A DNA stretch of 64,000 nucleotides from Ochrobactrum sp. RH2CCR150 (GTDB lineage Bacteria; Pseudomonadota; Alphaproteobacteria; Rhizobiales; Rhizobiaceae), in assembly GCA_014138095.1 (NCBI GenBank), contig JACGXE010000020.1, positions 1 through 64,000 on the forward strand, in the 5' to 3' direction. The stretch's first letter is position 1. Every line of letters starts with the position of its first letter. This document shows, in pieces, positions 45,665 to 54,469 of this stretch. The position numbers were made by a program, and so were the translations under genes. Below the pieces are notes generated by a model, which was not told where the DNA came from, did no database searches, and saw only the letters and a program-made list of their open reading frames with translations.

Positions 45665-46665
45665 GCCAAAGCGCCTTCTGTCGGGATTGTGCGGCTGTGA
45701 TAGACATGCGATGCCGCGCTTTCAGCATGGGGATGAAAACAGGCGACCTTCTGGCCGTTTCGCATCTGCAAATCGGGCATCGCCGTGGTGCATGTTTTGC
45801 TGGTTTGCGCACAGCGTGGCGCGAAGGCGCAACCGGTCGGCAGATTGCGCGGATCGGGTATAGTGCCGGGAATGGCGCGCAGGCGCTCACGCCCGCCGTC
45901 AAGGCGCGGGATGGCTTCGAACAATCCGCGCGTATAGGGATGCTGCGGTCGGTCGAACAGCTCGACCGTCGTTCCGCTTTCAACGATACGCCCGGCATAC
46001 ATGACGCAAACGCGTTCGCATATCTGGCTGACCGCGCCGAGATCGTGGCTGATGAATACCACTGCCATACCGGTTTCGCGGCGAATCTGGTCCAGAAGAT
46101 CGAGAATTTGCGCCTGAATGGTTACATCAAGGGCGGTGGTGGGTTCGTCGGCGATGAGGACGTCCGGTTGACCGGCGAGCGCGATGGCAATCATCAGGCG
46201 CTGGCACTGGCCGCCAGAAAACTCATGCGGATAGAGATCGAAACGACGGGCCGCATCGGGGATACCGACGCGTTCCATCAGCTGGACGGCTTCGCTGCGC
46301 GCGGCCTTGTCTTTCAGGCCGCGATGCAACGACAGGGATTCAACGATCTGATGGCCGACTTTCTTGACAGGATTGAGTGACGAACTCGGGTCCTGAAAGA
46401 TCATCGCGATACGCCCGCCGCGAACGCTTTCCTTGACGGAGCGGGTGGAGCCTACCAGTTCCTGACCGTCCACCTTGACCGAGCCTGACACAGAAGCCTT
46501 GCCGGGAAGAAGCCCAAGGGCTGCAAGCCAGGTTACGGACTTTCCGCAGCCGGATTCACCGACGAGGCCCAGCGTTTCACCGCGGCCCACGTCTAGATCG
46601 ATTCCGTGCAGAACCTGTACGCCGCTGAAAGAGACCTTCAAGTCCCGGATGGAGACGAATGCCAC
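45661..46665 (-). CDS. ABC transporter ATP-binding protein (DppD/OppD type)
   Basis: This is a 334-residue ATPase with Walker [10 protein letters not shown], the QDPSSSLNPVKKVGHQ loop, signature FSGGQCQR (Cys in place of the more usual Arg), and ADEPTTALD. Its C-terminal segment CAFAPRCAQTSKTC resembles the cluster-binding tail of DppD/OppD. I use the GTG at 46665, preceded by AAAGGGACG. It follows the binding-protein gene after 105 bases containing a hairpin. Confidence 0.92.
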   Translation of the reverse strand: MAFVSIRDLKVSFSGVQVLHGIDLDVGRGETLGLVGESGCGKSVTWLAALGLLPGKASVSGSVKVDGQELVGSTRSVKESVRGGRIAMIFQDPSSSLNPVKKVGHQIVESLSLHRGLKDKAARSEAVQLMERVGIPDAARRFDLYPHEFSGGQCQRLMIAIALAGQPDVLIADEPTTALDVTIQAQILDLLDQIRRETGMAVVFISHDLGAVSQICERVCVMYAGRIVESGTTVELFDRPQHPYTRGLFEAIPRLDGGRERLRAIPGTIPDPRNLPTGCAFAPRCAQTSKTCTTAMPDLQMRNGQKVACFHPHAESAASHVYHSRTIPTEGALA

Positions 46666-46732
46666 GGTCGTCCCTTTCTGTCGGTCAATCGCGGTCTTTT
46701 GCGATTATCGATGCAATTTCATTGAGAATGAA

Positions 46733-46760
46733 AAGGCTGGCATTGTGAAATGCCAGCCTT
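46733..46760 (-). terminator. Hairpin after the binding-protein gene (partial terminator)
   Basis: AAGGCTGGCATT pairs perfectly with AATGCCAGCCTT across a four-base loop, 10 bases after the binding-protein stop. On the minus strand it is followed by TTTTCATTCTC. It probably limits read-through so that the binding protein is made in excess over the ATPases and permeases. Confidence 0.75.
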
Positions 46761-46770
46761 GATCAGCGGA

Positions 46771-48399
46771 TCAGACGTTCCAGTTGGTGGAACGGAAATC
46801 CATGGCGAATGCCGGTGCGGCCTTCCAGTTCAGTTCCTTCTTCATGCCGGTGAACACGGCATTCTGATGCAGAACATTGTAGGCCGGGTCTTCGCGCTCG
46901 CAGATTTCCAGCATGCGCTTGATGGCCTTCTTGCGCTGGTCGCGGTCGGTGGATGTTTCCATGATGACCGACAGCTTGTTGACCTCGTCGTTCGACCAGT
47001 CCTTCTTCTGCTGCGCTTCACCATTCGGGCCGAACTGGACCACCAGCGGCGTGATCGGATCGTTGATGTTGTTGGATGCCGACCAGTCGCGAACGCCCTT
47101 GATGCCTTCCGGATCGTGGATCTGCGCCCAGTTTTCCTTCATCTCGATCTCGACATTCAGGCCGACCTGCTTCCACATTTCCACCAGAACCTGCGCCGTC
47201 GGCGTCTGGTTGGTGTAGTAGTTGTTCAGCAGGCGGTAACGGATAGCATCGCCCTTATAATTGGCCTGCTTCAAGAGATCGCGCGCCAGTTCAGGATCGA
47301 ATTTAGGCGGCTGCCAGTCATCGATGAACATGTCGGAAGTGCGGAAGCTTTCAAACTGCATGCCGGCCGGTACAACCGTCTGACCGGCCCACAGCGCATC
47401 CACAATCGCCTGACGGTCGATCGAATGGGTCATGGCGCGGCGCACGAGCGGATTACGCAGGATTTCGTTCTGCGTGTTGAACACGGTGATGCGGTGGTTC
47501 CAGATGGTCGAGCTCTGGATTTCGAGGCCCGGATTGGCAGTCACGGTGCCGATCTGGTCTGGCGGCAGATCGCAGGCAAAATCATACTGGCCGGAGATGA
47601 GGCCGTTCACACGGCTTGCAACTTCCGGTACTTCCACAAAGCGGATCTGCTGCAGAGGCGGCTGGCCGCCCCAATACTCGTCGTGAGCTTCAAGCACGAG
47701 TTCCACATCCGGCTTGTAGCTGGCGACCTTGTAAGGCCCGGTTGTGACCGGCTTGCGCGCCCATTCGGCATAGGACTTGGCTTCATCCCAGGCGCGCTTG
47801 TTGGCGATCTGCGAGCCAAAGGCATAGAGGCGGCCTTCAAGCGTGACGTCCGGCGTCGCATTGTGGAAGCGGACGGTATATTTGTCGACGGCCTCGACGC
47901 CGCGCAGCGCTGGCCAGAGACGACGTGAAACGCCAGGAATGGCGGCAGGCAGTTCTTTTTCCGTCTGCGGTTTGAAATTCGCTTCATAAAGCGTCTTGCC
48001 GCCAGCAGGCTCGGTGCCAGCAAAAAGACGCTCGTCGGAGAAGGAGAAGACCACGTCTTCGGCGGTCAGTTCATCGCCATTGTGAAACTTCACGCCCTGA
48101 CGCAGCTTCAGCTCGATGGTCTTGTCGTCGAGGCGCTTCCATTCGGTGGCGAGGCCCGGAACCGGACCCTGATTGCCCATCCAGTCACGCAGGATCAGAC
48201 CTTCCCACAGGTTCGGGAAGAAAACGCGCTCGCCGACATTCGACTGTTCGTTCCAGATGTCCAGCGTGTTGTTGTTGGTGATCTTCTGAACGGCGACGGT
48301 GACCGAGCGGCGCTGATTGGCTCGGACGATCCCCGGCATGATGAACGTGCCAGCGGCAGCGCCCATGAGACCCAAAGCGTGACGACGGTTGATAAGCAT
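46771..48399 (-). CDS. Peptide/nickel-type ABC transporter substrate-binding protein, second importer
   Basis: This 542-residue SBP_bac_5 family protein has a Tat-type leader INRRHALGLMGAAAGTFIM and cleavage near IVRAN. The mature protein contains VGERVFFPNLWEGL, the hallmark IELKLRQGVKFHNGDELTAEDV, and VTTGPYKVASYKPDVELVLE. It is the first gene of the minus-strand operon, diverging from urease across a 330-base AT-rich region. With the phosphodiesterase and isomerase at the operon's end, the ligand may be a phosphodiester or sugar derivative, not a peptide; this is inference. Confidence 0.88.
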   Translation of the reverse strand: MLINRRHALGLMGAAAGTFIMPGIVRANQRRSVTVAVQKITNNNTLDIWNEQSNVGERVFFPNLWEGLILRDWMGNQGPVPGLATEWKRLDDKTIELKLRQGVKFHNGDELTAEDVVFSFSDERLFAGTEPAGGKTLYEANFKPQTEKELPAAIPGVSRRLWPALRGVEAVDKYTVRFHNATPDVTLEGRLYAFGSQIANKRAWDEAKSYAEWARKPVTTGPYKVASYKPDVELVLEAHDEYWGGQPPLQQIRFVEVPEVASRVNGLISGQYDFACDLPPDQIGTVTANPGLEIQSSTIWNHRITVFNTQNEILRNPLVRRAMTHSIDRQAIVDALWAGQTVVPAGMQFESFRTSDMFIDDWQPPKFDPELARDLLKQANYKGDAIRYRLLNNYYTNQTPTAQVLVEMWKQVGLNVEIEMKENWAQIHDPEGIKGVRDWSASNNINDPITPLVVQFGPNGEAQQKKDWSNDEVNKLSVIMETSTDRDQRKKAIKRMLEICEREDPAYNVLHQNAVFTGMKKELNWKAAPAFAMDFRSTNWNV

Positions 48400-48729
48400 G
48401 TTTTCCCCGATCCGTAGCGGCTGCTGGAAATCCGGCAGCCAGACTAAAACTGAGGGCGGGGAATAGGCCTCAAATGTAACAGGCTTTTCTCAGTTACTTG
48501 AAGCTTTCTTGACACTCTTGTGTATAAGTTGACATTAATGCATATATTTTAAATTGAATATCAATAATAATATTTATTTTTACGTGCATTCACTGTTTTG
48601 AACCCGCAATCTGTCGTGGCCTCACTCGGGCCCGCTAAATTTTTTTCGAGCCCGCTTTCCGCCGAGAAAGACCTGCCGTAACTTTCGCCTGCAATCTGAT
48701 TTGTTCTGCGGGGTTCGAAAGCAGCGTTT
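48400..48729. other. Divergent intergenic region between the second importer and urease
   Basis: About 330 bases with an AT-rich core (48480-48600) must hold both promoters. TTGACA hexamers occur near 48510 and 48522 on the plus strand, but no correctly spaced -10 is convincing. I see no repeat, terminator or small gene. A minus-strand 88-codon frame here runs into ureD and is discarded. Confidence 0.5.
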
Positions 48730-49569
48730 ATGTCCATCGATAAGGGTAATCTGGAAAAACTTGCCTCGCAGCGCGTCAATGGCGTGGGCGGGCTGACGGT
48801 TCGTTTCAAGGACGGACGCTCCCGCATTTCCCGGCTTTATCAGGAAGGCGCCGCCAAAATCCGTATGCCGCAGGTGGCGCAGGATCCGCTGGAAGCCATC
48901 CTGATCAACACATCCGGAGGATTGACCGGCGGGGACCGGCTGCGCTGGGATGTGGAACTGCAGGAAGGCGCTTCCGCCGTTATCACCACGCAGGCCTGCG
49001 AGCGCATTTATCGCTCGGGCGGCGGTGAAGCGCGCATCGAAACACACATCAAGGTGGAAAAAGGCACGCGTCTTGCATGGCTCCCGCAGGAGACCATTTT
49101 GTTCAACCGCTCCGTGCTCTCCCGGGAGCTGGATGTCGAGATGGATGAAGGGGCGGAAGTGCTGCTGGTCGAGGCAAGTGTGTTCGGACGTCTGGCCATG
49201 GGTGAAGAGGTCGAACAGGCATCGTTCAGCGACCGCTGGCGGGTGCGGCTCGGCGGGCGTCTGGTTCATGCGGAAGAGTTCCGCCTTGGGCCTGATGTTG
49301 CCGCTGAATTGCGGGCCAGAGCGGTCGCGGATCGCGGGCTTGCCGTTGCCACGGTGCTTCTGGTTTCGGCGCAGGCCGAAAGGCAGCTGGAGGCCGTGCG
49401 CGCCATCATCGGCGACGAGGGCGGCGCCAGCGTCTGGCAGGTCGGCAGCGCCTCGAAACTTGGCGTGCGGCTCTATGCGCCGGACAGTTATGCCTTGCGC
49501 AAGCGCCTCGCTCCTTTGCTGGCGCTGCTCAATGGAAGGGCAGGACTGCCTAAAGTTTGGTCAATTTGA
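48730..49569 (+). CDS. ureD: Urease accessory protein UreD
   Basis: This 279-residue protein is a chaperone for nickel insertion into urease, forming a complex with UreF and UreG. Family motifs visible are [45 protein letters not shown] and [14 protein letters not shown]. It is the first gene of the operon. The ribosome-binding site is weak. Its place before ureA matches the ure-1 arrangement of Brucella. Confidence 0.95.
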   Translation: MSIDKGNLEKLASQRVNGVGGLTVRFKDGRSRISRLYQEGAAKIRMPQVAQDPLEAILINTSGGLTGGDRLRWDVELQEGASAVITTQACERIYRSGGGEARIETHIKVEKGTRLAWLPQETILFNRSVLSRELDVEMDEGAEVLLVEASVFGRLAMGEEVEQASFSDRWRVRLGGRLVHAEEFRLGPDVAAELRARAVADRGLAVATVLLVSAQAERQLEAVRAIIGDEGGASVWQVGSASKLGVRLYAPDSYALRKRLAPLLALLNGRAGLPKVWSI

Positions 49570-49617
49570 ATTTGCGGCCACCGGGCCGTGTTTGTTGAGA
49601 AGGTTCGGAACGAAGTC

Positions 49618-49920
49618 ATGAATTTGACGCCCAGAGAAAAAGACAAGCTGTTGATCGCCATGGCGGCGATGGTCGCCCGTCGCCGTCTGGAGCGCGGCGT
49701 GAAGCTCAATCATCCGGAAGCCATCGCCCTGATCAGCGACTTCGTCGTGGAGGGTGCGCGGGACGGGCGCACTGTAGCCGACCTGATGGAAGCGGGCGCG
49801 CATGTCATCACGCGCGAACAGGTGATGGCGGGCGTTGCCGAAATGATCCACGACATTCAGGTCGAGGCGACATTTCCGGATGGAACCAAGCTCGTCACGG
49901 TGCACGAGCCGATCCGCTGA
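49618..49920 (+). CDS. ureA: Urease subunit gamma
   Basis: This 100-residue structural subunit starts with the family-standard [20 protein letters not shown] and contains [13 protein letters not shown] and [19 protein letters not shown] use the ATG at 49618, not the frame opening at 49588, since UreA proteins are almost always 100 residues. It is followed after 32 bases by ureJ. Confidence 0.97.
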   Translation: MNLTPREKDKLLIAMAAMVARRRLERGVKLNHPEAIALISDFVVEGARDGRTVADLMEAGAHVITREQVMAGVAEMIHDIQVEATFPDGTKLVTVHEPIR

Positions 49921-49952
49921 TTTTGAATTTCAGTTTTTTAAAAAGGTGCAAG

Positions 49953-50540
49953 ATGAAGAAGATGACGGTTCTGACGGCAGCAGGTTTTGCGCTCATTGCA
50001 AGCCCGGCTTTTGCCCATCTCAATCCCGCCGAGCACGGTTCGTTTGCTGCCGGTTTCTCGCATCCGCTTTTCGGTGCGGATCATATTCTGGCAATGGTTG
50101 CCGTCGGTCTCTGGGCGACGATGCTGGGCGGGCGAGCACTTTTCATCGTGCCTGCGGCTTTTGTCGGCGTCATGCTGCTGGGCTTTTTGGCGGCACTCAT
50201 CGGAATGCCGCTGCCTTTCGTCGAGCCGGTGATCCTGGCTTCAGTGGTCGTGCTTGGCTTTCTCGTTGCACTGGCGCTGCCTGTCTCTCCCGTTGTGGGC
50301 GCGGCGATTGCCGGTTTCTTCGCTTTCTTTCACGGTCATGCGCATGGCGGTGAAATCGGCGCTGCGGCGTTCTTTGATTATGCGGCAGGCTTTGCGCTGG
50401 CCACGGCTCTGCTCCACGCGGCGGGCATCGCCATCGGTCTTGGCGTTGGCCGTCTGGCCGCTGGTCCAAGCGGACGCCTTGCGCTGCGCGTCGCTGGCGG
50501 CGCTACGGCGCTCGGCGGTCTGATGCTGATGGCTGGTTGA
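49953..50540 (+). CDS. ureJ: HupE/UreJ-family nickel permease within the urease operon
   Basis: This 195-residue membrane protein has a signal peptide-like first helix ([18 protein letters not shown]). It also has the family motif [16 protein letters not shown], containing the HxxxxxDH nickel/cobalt signature, and a second His-rich loop FHGHAHGGE. HupE/UreJ proteins bring nickel into the cell, so this gene supplies the metal for urease. ATG 49953 follows AAAAGG. It sits between ureA and ureB, eight bases before the latter. Confidence 0.92.
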   Translation: MKKMTVLTAAGFALIASPAFAHLNPAEHGSFAAGFSHPLFGADHILAMVAVGLWATMLGGRALFIVPAAFVGVMLLGFLAALIGMPLPFVEPVILASVVVLGFLVALALPVSPVVGAAIAGFFAFFHGHAHGGEIGAAAFFDYAAGFALATALLHAAGIAIGLGVGRLAAGPSGRLALRVAGGATALGGLMLMAG

Positions 50541-50548
50541 GGTGCACC

Positions 50549-50854
50549 ATGATCCCCGGCGAAATCTTCACGCTTGATGGCGAAATAGAGCTTAATGAGG
50601 GGCAGCCCACCGTCACGATCAAGGTCGCCAATACCGGCGACCGGCCGATCCAGGTTGGCAGCCATTATCATTTCTACGAGGCGAATGCGGCGCTGTCGTT
50701 CGACCGGCAAAAAGCGCGCGGTTGCAGGCTGGATATTGCCGCTGGCACCGCCGTGCGCTTCGAGCCGGGACAGGAACGCGATGTGACGCTGGTTCCGCTT
50801 GGCGGCAAGCGTGAGGTCTACGGGTTCCGCCAGAAAATCATGGGTAAGCTCTAA
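50549..50854 (+). CDS. ureB: Urease subunit beta
   Basis: This 101-residue structural subunit starts [18 protein letters not shown] and contains the family's [18 protein letters not shown] and [14 protein letters not shown]. The ATG at 50549 follows GAGGTG; the frame opens four codons earlier. A palindromic repeat lies directly after its stop, before ureC. Confidence 0.97.
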   Translation: MIPGEIFTLDGEIELNEGQPTVTIKVANTGDRPIQVGSHYHFYEANAALSFDRQKARGCRLDIAAGTAVRFEPGQERDVTLVPLGGKREVYGFRQKIMGKL

Positions 50855-50908
50855 GCATTTTCAGCAAAAGTGCGTAGCGGTTTTGCGCAGGATAATGCGT
50901 AAAAACAA
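50855..50908. repeat. Short palindromic interspersed repeat, copy B, between ureB and ureC
   Basis: This 54-base element, GCATTTTCAGCAAAAGTGCG through AATGCGTAAAAACAA, is 47/54 identical to copy A at 41030-41083. It fills most of the 79 bases between the beta and alpha urease subunit genes and would form a hairpin in the operon mRNA. Confidence 0.8.
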
Positions 50909-50933
50909 GTCGCCAGCGCCGACGGAGAATTTC

Positions 50934-52646
50934 ATGCCAGCCAAGATCAGTCGCGCCACCTATGCGCAGATGTTCGGCCCGACCACCGGCGACAAGGTGC
51001 GCCTTGCCGATACGGAACTCGTCATTGAGGTCGAGCACGATCTCACCACCTATGGCGAGGAGGTCAAATTCGGGGGCGGCAAGGTTATCCGCGATGGCAT
51101 GGGCCAAAGCCAGCTTTCGCGGGCGCAAGGTTCCGTCGATACGGTCATCACCAATGCGCTCATTCTGGATCACACCGGCATCTACAAGGCTGATATCGGT
51201 CTGCGCGATGGGCGCATTGCGGGCATCGGCAAGGCGGGCAATCCTGACACGCAGCCGGGCGTCACGATCATCATCGGCCCGGGTACCGAAATTATTGCTG
51301 GCGAGGGCAAGATCGTCACGGCGGGCGGCATCGACTCGCATATTCATTTCATTTCGCCGCAGCAGGTGGATGAGGCGCTGAATGCGGGCATCACCTGCAT
51401 GGTGGGCGGCGGCACCGGCCCCGCGCATGGCACGCTGGCGACAACCTGCACGCCGGGGCCATGGCACATTGCGCGGCTGATTGAATCCTTTGACGGTATG
51501 GCGATGAATTTCGGCGTGTTCGGCAAGGGTAATGCTTCATTGCCGGGTCCGCTGGAGGAAATGGTTCTGGCAGGCGCTTGCGGCCTCAAGCTGCATGAAG
51601 ATTGGGGCACGACGCCTGCGGCTATCGACAACTGCTTGTCTGTTGCTGACCATTTCGACGTGCAGGTGGCGATCCACACCGATACGCTCAATGAAAGCGG
51701 CTTCGTGGAAGATACGCTCAATGCCTTCAAGGGGCGGACGATCCACTCTTTCCATACCGAAGGTGCGGGCGGGGGGCATGCGCCGGATATTATCCGCGTC
51801 TGCCAGTATCCGAATGTTCTGCCCGCGTCGACCAATCCGACGCGGCCCTATACGATCAATACGGTCGCGGAACATCTCGACATGCTGATGGTCTGCCACC
51901 ACCTGTCACCGGCCATTCCCGAAGATATCGCCTTTGCGGAAAGCCGTATCCGCAAGGAAACCATTGCTGCCGAAGACATCCTGCATGATATGGGCGCTTT
52001 CTCGATCATTTCGTCCGATAGTCAGGCCATGGGCCGCGTTGGCGAAATGATCATCCGCTGCTGGCAGACGGCGGACAAGATGAAGCGCCAGCGCGGCAGC
52101 CTGCCGGATGACAAGCCGGGCAATGACAATTACCGCGCCCGGCGCTATGTGGCGAAATATACCATCAATCCGGCCATTGCCCATGGCATGTCGCATGAGA
52201 TCGGTTCGATTGAAGTCGGAAAACGTGGCGATCTGGTCTTGTGGAACCCGGCCTTCTTTGGCGTCAAACCGGATATGGTTTTGCTTGGCGGCTGGATTGC
52301 GACGGCTCCGATGGGCGATCCGAACGGTTCCATCCCGACGCCGCAGCCGATGCATTACCGCCCGATGTTCGGCTCCTTTGGCAAGGCGCGGACCAACACT
52401 TCGATCACCTTCGTTTCGCAGGCGGCAATCGATGGCGGCTTGCGTGAGAGGCTGGGCGTCGACAAGCAGATGGCAGCGGTCGTCAATACGCGGGGCGGCA
52501 TCGGCAAGCAGTCGATGATCCTCAACAATGCCATGCCGCAAATGGAAGTTGACCCGGAAACCTATGAAGTGCGCGCCGATGGCGAGCTTCTGACATGCGA
52601 ACCGGTGGACGTGGTGCCAATGGCGCAGCGTTATTTCCTGTTCTGA
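50934..52646 (+). CDS. ureC: Urease subunit alpha
   Basis: This 570-residue catalytic subunit hydrolyses urea to ammonia and carbamate. All active-site residues can be placed: nickel ligands H136 and H138 (DSHIHF), the carbamylated K219 ([12 protein letters not shown]), H221, H248 (VAIHTD), H274 in [11 protein letters not shown], the flap C321-H322-H323 (MVCHHL), and D362 in SSDSQAMGR. The spacing is that of Klebsiella UreC shifted by two. The start follows GGAG and gives the standard length. The enzyme appears intact. Confidence 0.98.
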   Translation: MPAKISRATYAQMFGPTTGDKVRLADTELVIEVEHDLTTYGEEVKFGGGKVIRDGMGQSQLSRAQGSVDTVITNALILDHTGIYKADIGLRDGRIAGIGKAGNPDTQPGVTIIIGPGTEIIAGEGKIVTAGGIDSHIHFISPQQVDEALNAGITCMVGGGTGPAHGTLATTCTPGPWHIARLIESFDGMAMNFGVFGKGNASLPGPLEEMVLAGACGLKLHEDWGTTPAAIDNCLSVADHFDVQVAIHTDTLNESGFVEDTLNAFKGRTIHSFHTEGAGGGHAPDIIRVCQYPNVLPASTNPTRPYTINTVAEHLDMLMVCHHLSPAIPEDIAFAESRIRKETIAAEDILHDMGAFSIISSDSQAMGRVGEMIIRCWQTADKMKRQRGSLPDDKPGNDNYRARRYVAKYTINPAIAHGMSHEIGSIEVGKRGDLVLWNPAFFGVKPDMVLLGGWIATAPMGDPNGSIPTPQPMHYRPMFGSFGKARTNTSITFVSQAAIDGGLRERLGVDKQMAAVVNTRGGIGKQSMILNNAMPQMEVDPETYEVRADGELLTCEPVDVVPMAQRYFLF

Positions 52647-52661
52647 GAACTGAGGTAGAAA

Positions 52662-53174
52662 ATGTTTCGAGCAGTAGACATCATCCGCGCACATGAAGTG
52701 ATCGACGCTGTCCCGGCAGCGCATGCCGTGCTGGAGCGTGACGAGCGCCATCTGCGCCGCAAGGCAATCACGCTCGATAATGGCGAGAAGGTGCTTGCCG
52801 ATTTTGCCGATCCGGTGGTGCTGGAGCATGGCGACCGGCTTGTTCTGGACGATGGGCGCGAGATTGAAATCCGCGCCGCCAGTGAAGAGCTTTATGAAAT
52901 CCACGGGCGCGACCCGCTGCATATTGCGCAGCTTGCGTGGCATATCGGCAATCGTCATCTGGCGGCGCAGATCGAAACAGACCGCATCTTCATTCTGCGC
53001 GATCACGTCATCAAGGCGATGCTGGAAGGGCTGGGCGCAACCGTGACCAATGTGGTCGCGATTTTCAGCCCACTGCGCGGGGCCTATTCGGGTGGTCATT
53101 CGCAACATGAGCACGATCACGGGCACCATCACCACACGCACGACCATGACCATCACCACCACCATCACGACTGA
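52662..53174 (+). CDS. ureE: Urease accessory protein UreE, nickel metallochaperone
   Basis: This is a 170-residue protein. The N-terminal peptide-binding domain and the metal-binding domain ([37 protein letters not shown]) are typical of UreE. The tail is strongly His-rich, with 16 His among the last 25 residues, a nickel-storage feature of Klebsiella-type UreE. GAGGTAGAAA precedes the start. The last part of the gene overlaps ureF in another frame. Confidence 0.96.
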   Translation: MFRAVDIIRAHEVIDAVPAAHAVLERDERHLRRKAITLDNGEKVLADFADPVVLEHGDRLVLDDGREIEIRAASEELYEIHGRDPLHIAQLAWHIGNRHLAAQIETDRIFILRDHVIKAMLEGLGATVTNVVAIFSPLRGAYSGGHSQHEHDHGHHHHTHDHDHHHHHHD

Positions 53175-53832
53175 CCCCAACACCGCTCTTTTGCGGTTGA
53201 TGGCGTGGCTGTCGCCGGTCTTTCCGGTCGGCTCGTTCAGCTATAGTCACGGGCTGGAACGGGCGGTGCATGACGGCTTCGTCACCGATGCCGCGGAGCT
53301 GAAGGACTGGCTGTACTGGCTCGTCACACGTGGTTCCGGCTGGAACGATGCGGTCCTGTGCGCAGCAAGCTGGCGGCGGGTGATGGCGGGCGAGGATTTG
53401 CGCGAGATTGCCGATCTGGCGGAGGCGCTGGCAGGTTCGCGGGAACGACATATGGAAACCATGCTACAAGGCGGAGCATTCCTGTCCGCTGCGCGCAGCT
53501 GGCAGTCGCCGGTTTTCGATCAGTTGCCGGGCGACTGTGCTTATCCGGTGGCGGTCGGCGCAGTGGCAGGGGCGCATGGCGTTCCGCCCGACTCAACACT
53601 GGCTGCCTTCCTGCAGGCTTTCTGCATCAATCTGTTGCAGGCGTCGATCCGCCTGTCGGTCACGGGGCAACGCGGCGTGACTTCCACCATGGCCACACTG
53701 GAAACCACGCTGGCGGAAACCGCCTTGCGCGCCGGACAGTCCAGTCTGGATGACCTTGGTTCGGCGACTTTCATCGCCGATATCATGGCCATGAAACATG
53801 AAACACAGCATTCGAGGCTTTTTCGCTCATGA
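53146..53832 (+). CDS. ureF: Urease accessory protein UreF
   Basis: This 228-residue chaperone acts in the UreDFG complex. The family core begins [24 protein letters not shown] and continues with [32 protein letters not shown] and FINLLQ-like helices. The start is uncertain: ATG 53146 gives the length I expect, and ATG 53107 would add 13 residues. Either way its N-terminus is translated from the DNA that encodes the UreE His tail, giving an odd Thr/Ile-rich leader. It overlaps ureG by four bases. Confidence 0.93.
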   Translation: MTITTTITTDPNTALLRLMAWLSPVFPVGSFSYSHGLERAVHDGFVTDAAELKDWLYWLVTRGSGWNDAVLCAASWRRVMAGEDLREIADLAEALAGSRERHMETMLQGGAFLSAARSWQSPVFDQLPGDCAYPVAVGAVAGAHGVPPDSTLAAFLQAFCINLLQASIRLSVTGQRGVTSTMATLETTLAETALRAGQSSLDDLGSATFIADIMAMKHETQHSRLFRS

Positions 53833-54455
53833 CACAGAAGAATGGACCGCTCAGAATTGGAATTGGCGGGCCGGTCGGCTCCGGCAAGACGACGCTGACT
53901 GAAAAGCTCTGCAAGGCGCTGCGCGACACATATTCGGTCGCCGTCATCACCAACGATATCTATACGCAGGAAGACGCCTATATTCTGGCGCGCCATCAGG
54001 CGTTGTCGGAAGACCGCATCATGGGCGTGGAAACCGGCGGCTGCCCGCATACGGCAATCCGCGAGGATGCGTCGATCAATCTTCAGGCTATTGCCGAGAT
54101 GAACCGGCGCTTTCCCGATCTGGATATCGTGTTCATCGAATCCGGCGGCGATAATCTGGCGGCGACCTTCTCGCCAGATCTGGCTGATCTGACGCTTTAT
54201 GTCATCTCCGTCTGTCAGGGTGAGGAAATCCCCCGCAAGGGCGGGCCGGGTATCACGCGGTCGGACTTTCTGGTCATCAACAAGAGCGATCTTGCGCCCT
54301 ATGTGCATGTCGACCTGGAGGTGATGGAAGGTGACGCGGCACGCATGCGTGGCAAACGTCCTTTTGGTTTCACCGATCTGCATCGTGGCCAGGGTGTGCA
54401 GGAGGTGATCGATTTCATCGTCGAAAATGGCGGTCTGGATATTCGCGCCGCCTGA
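53829..54455 (+). CDS. ureG: Urease accessory GTPase UreG
   Basis: This is the 208-residue GTPase that powers nickel delivery to urease. The P-loop [10 protein letters not shown] lies at residues 13-22. Other motifs are [10 protein letters not shown], the metal-binding [17 protein letters not shown], the [15 protein letters not shown] switch region, and VINKSDLAP. It is the last gene of the operon, overlaps ureF by ATGA, and is followed by a hairpin that includes its stop codon. Confidence 0.98.
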   Translation: MTQKNGPLRIGIGGPVGSGKTTLTEKLCKALRDTYSVAVITNDIYTQEDAYILARHQALSEDRIMGVETGGCPHTAIREDASINLQAIAEMNRRFPDLDIVFIESGGDNLAATFSPDLADLTLYVISVCQGEEIPRKGGPGITRSDFLVINKSDLAPYVHVDLEVMEGDAARMRGKRPFGFTDLHRGQGVQEVIDFIVENGGLDIRAA

Positions 54456-54467
54456 AAGGCGGCGTTT
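54446..54467 (+). terminator. Hairpin at the end of the urease operon
   Basis: CGCCGCCT at 54446-54453 pairs with AGGCGGCG at 54457-54464, enclosing the ureG stop codon, and is followed by TTTCGTT. The T-run is short. The convergent phosphate-transporter gene ends at 54470, so it may act for both strands. Confidence 0.6.
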
Positions 54468-54469
54468 CG

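Noticed and set aside
48561..48827. 88-codon minus-strand frame between the second importer and ureD
   Set aside because: It overlaps the start of ureD in antisense and has no features of a real protein.
53101..53170. Short tandem repeat as a possible CRISPR or satellite
   Set aside because: The CAC/CAT repetition is explained by the His-rich UreE tail. There are no regularly spaced repeats with unique spacers anywhere in the window.
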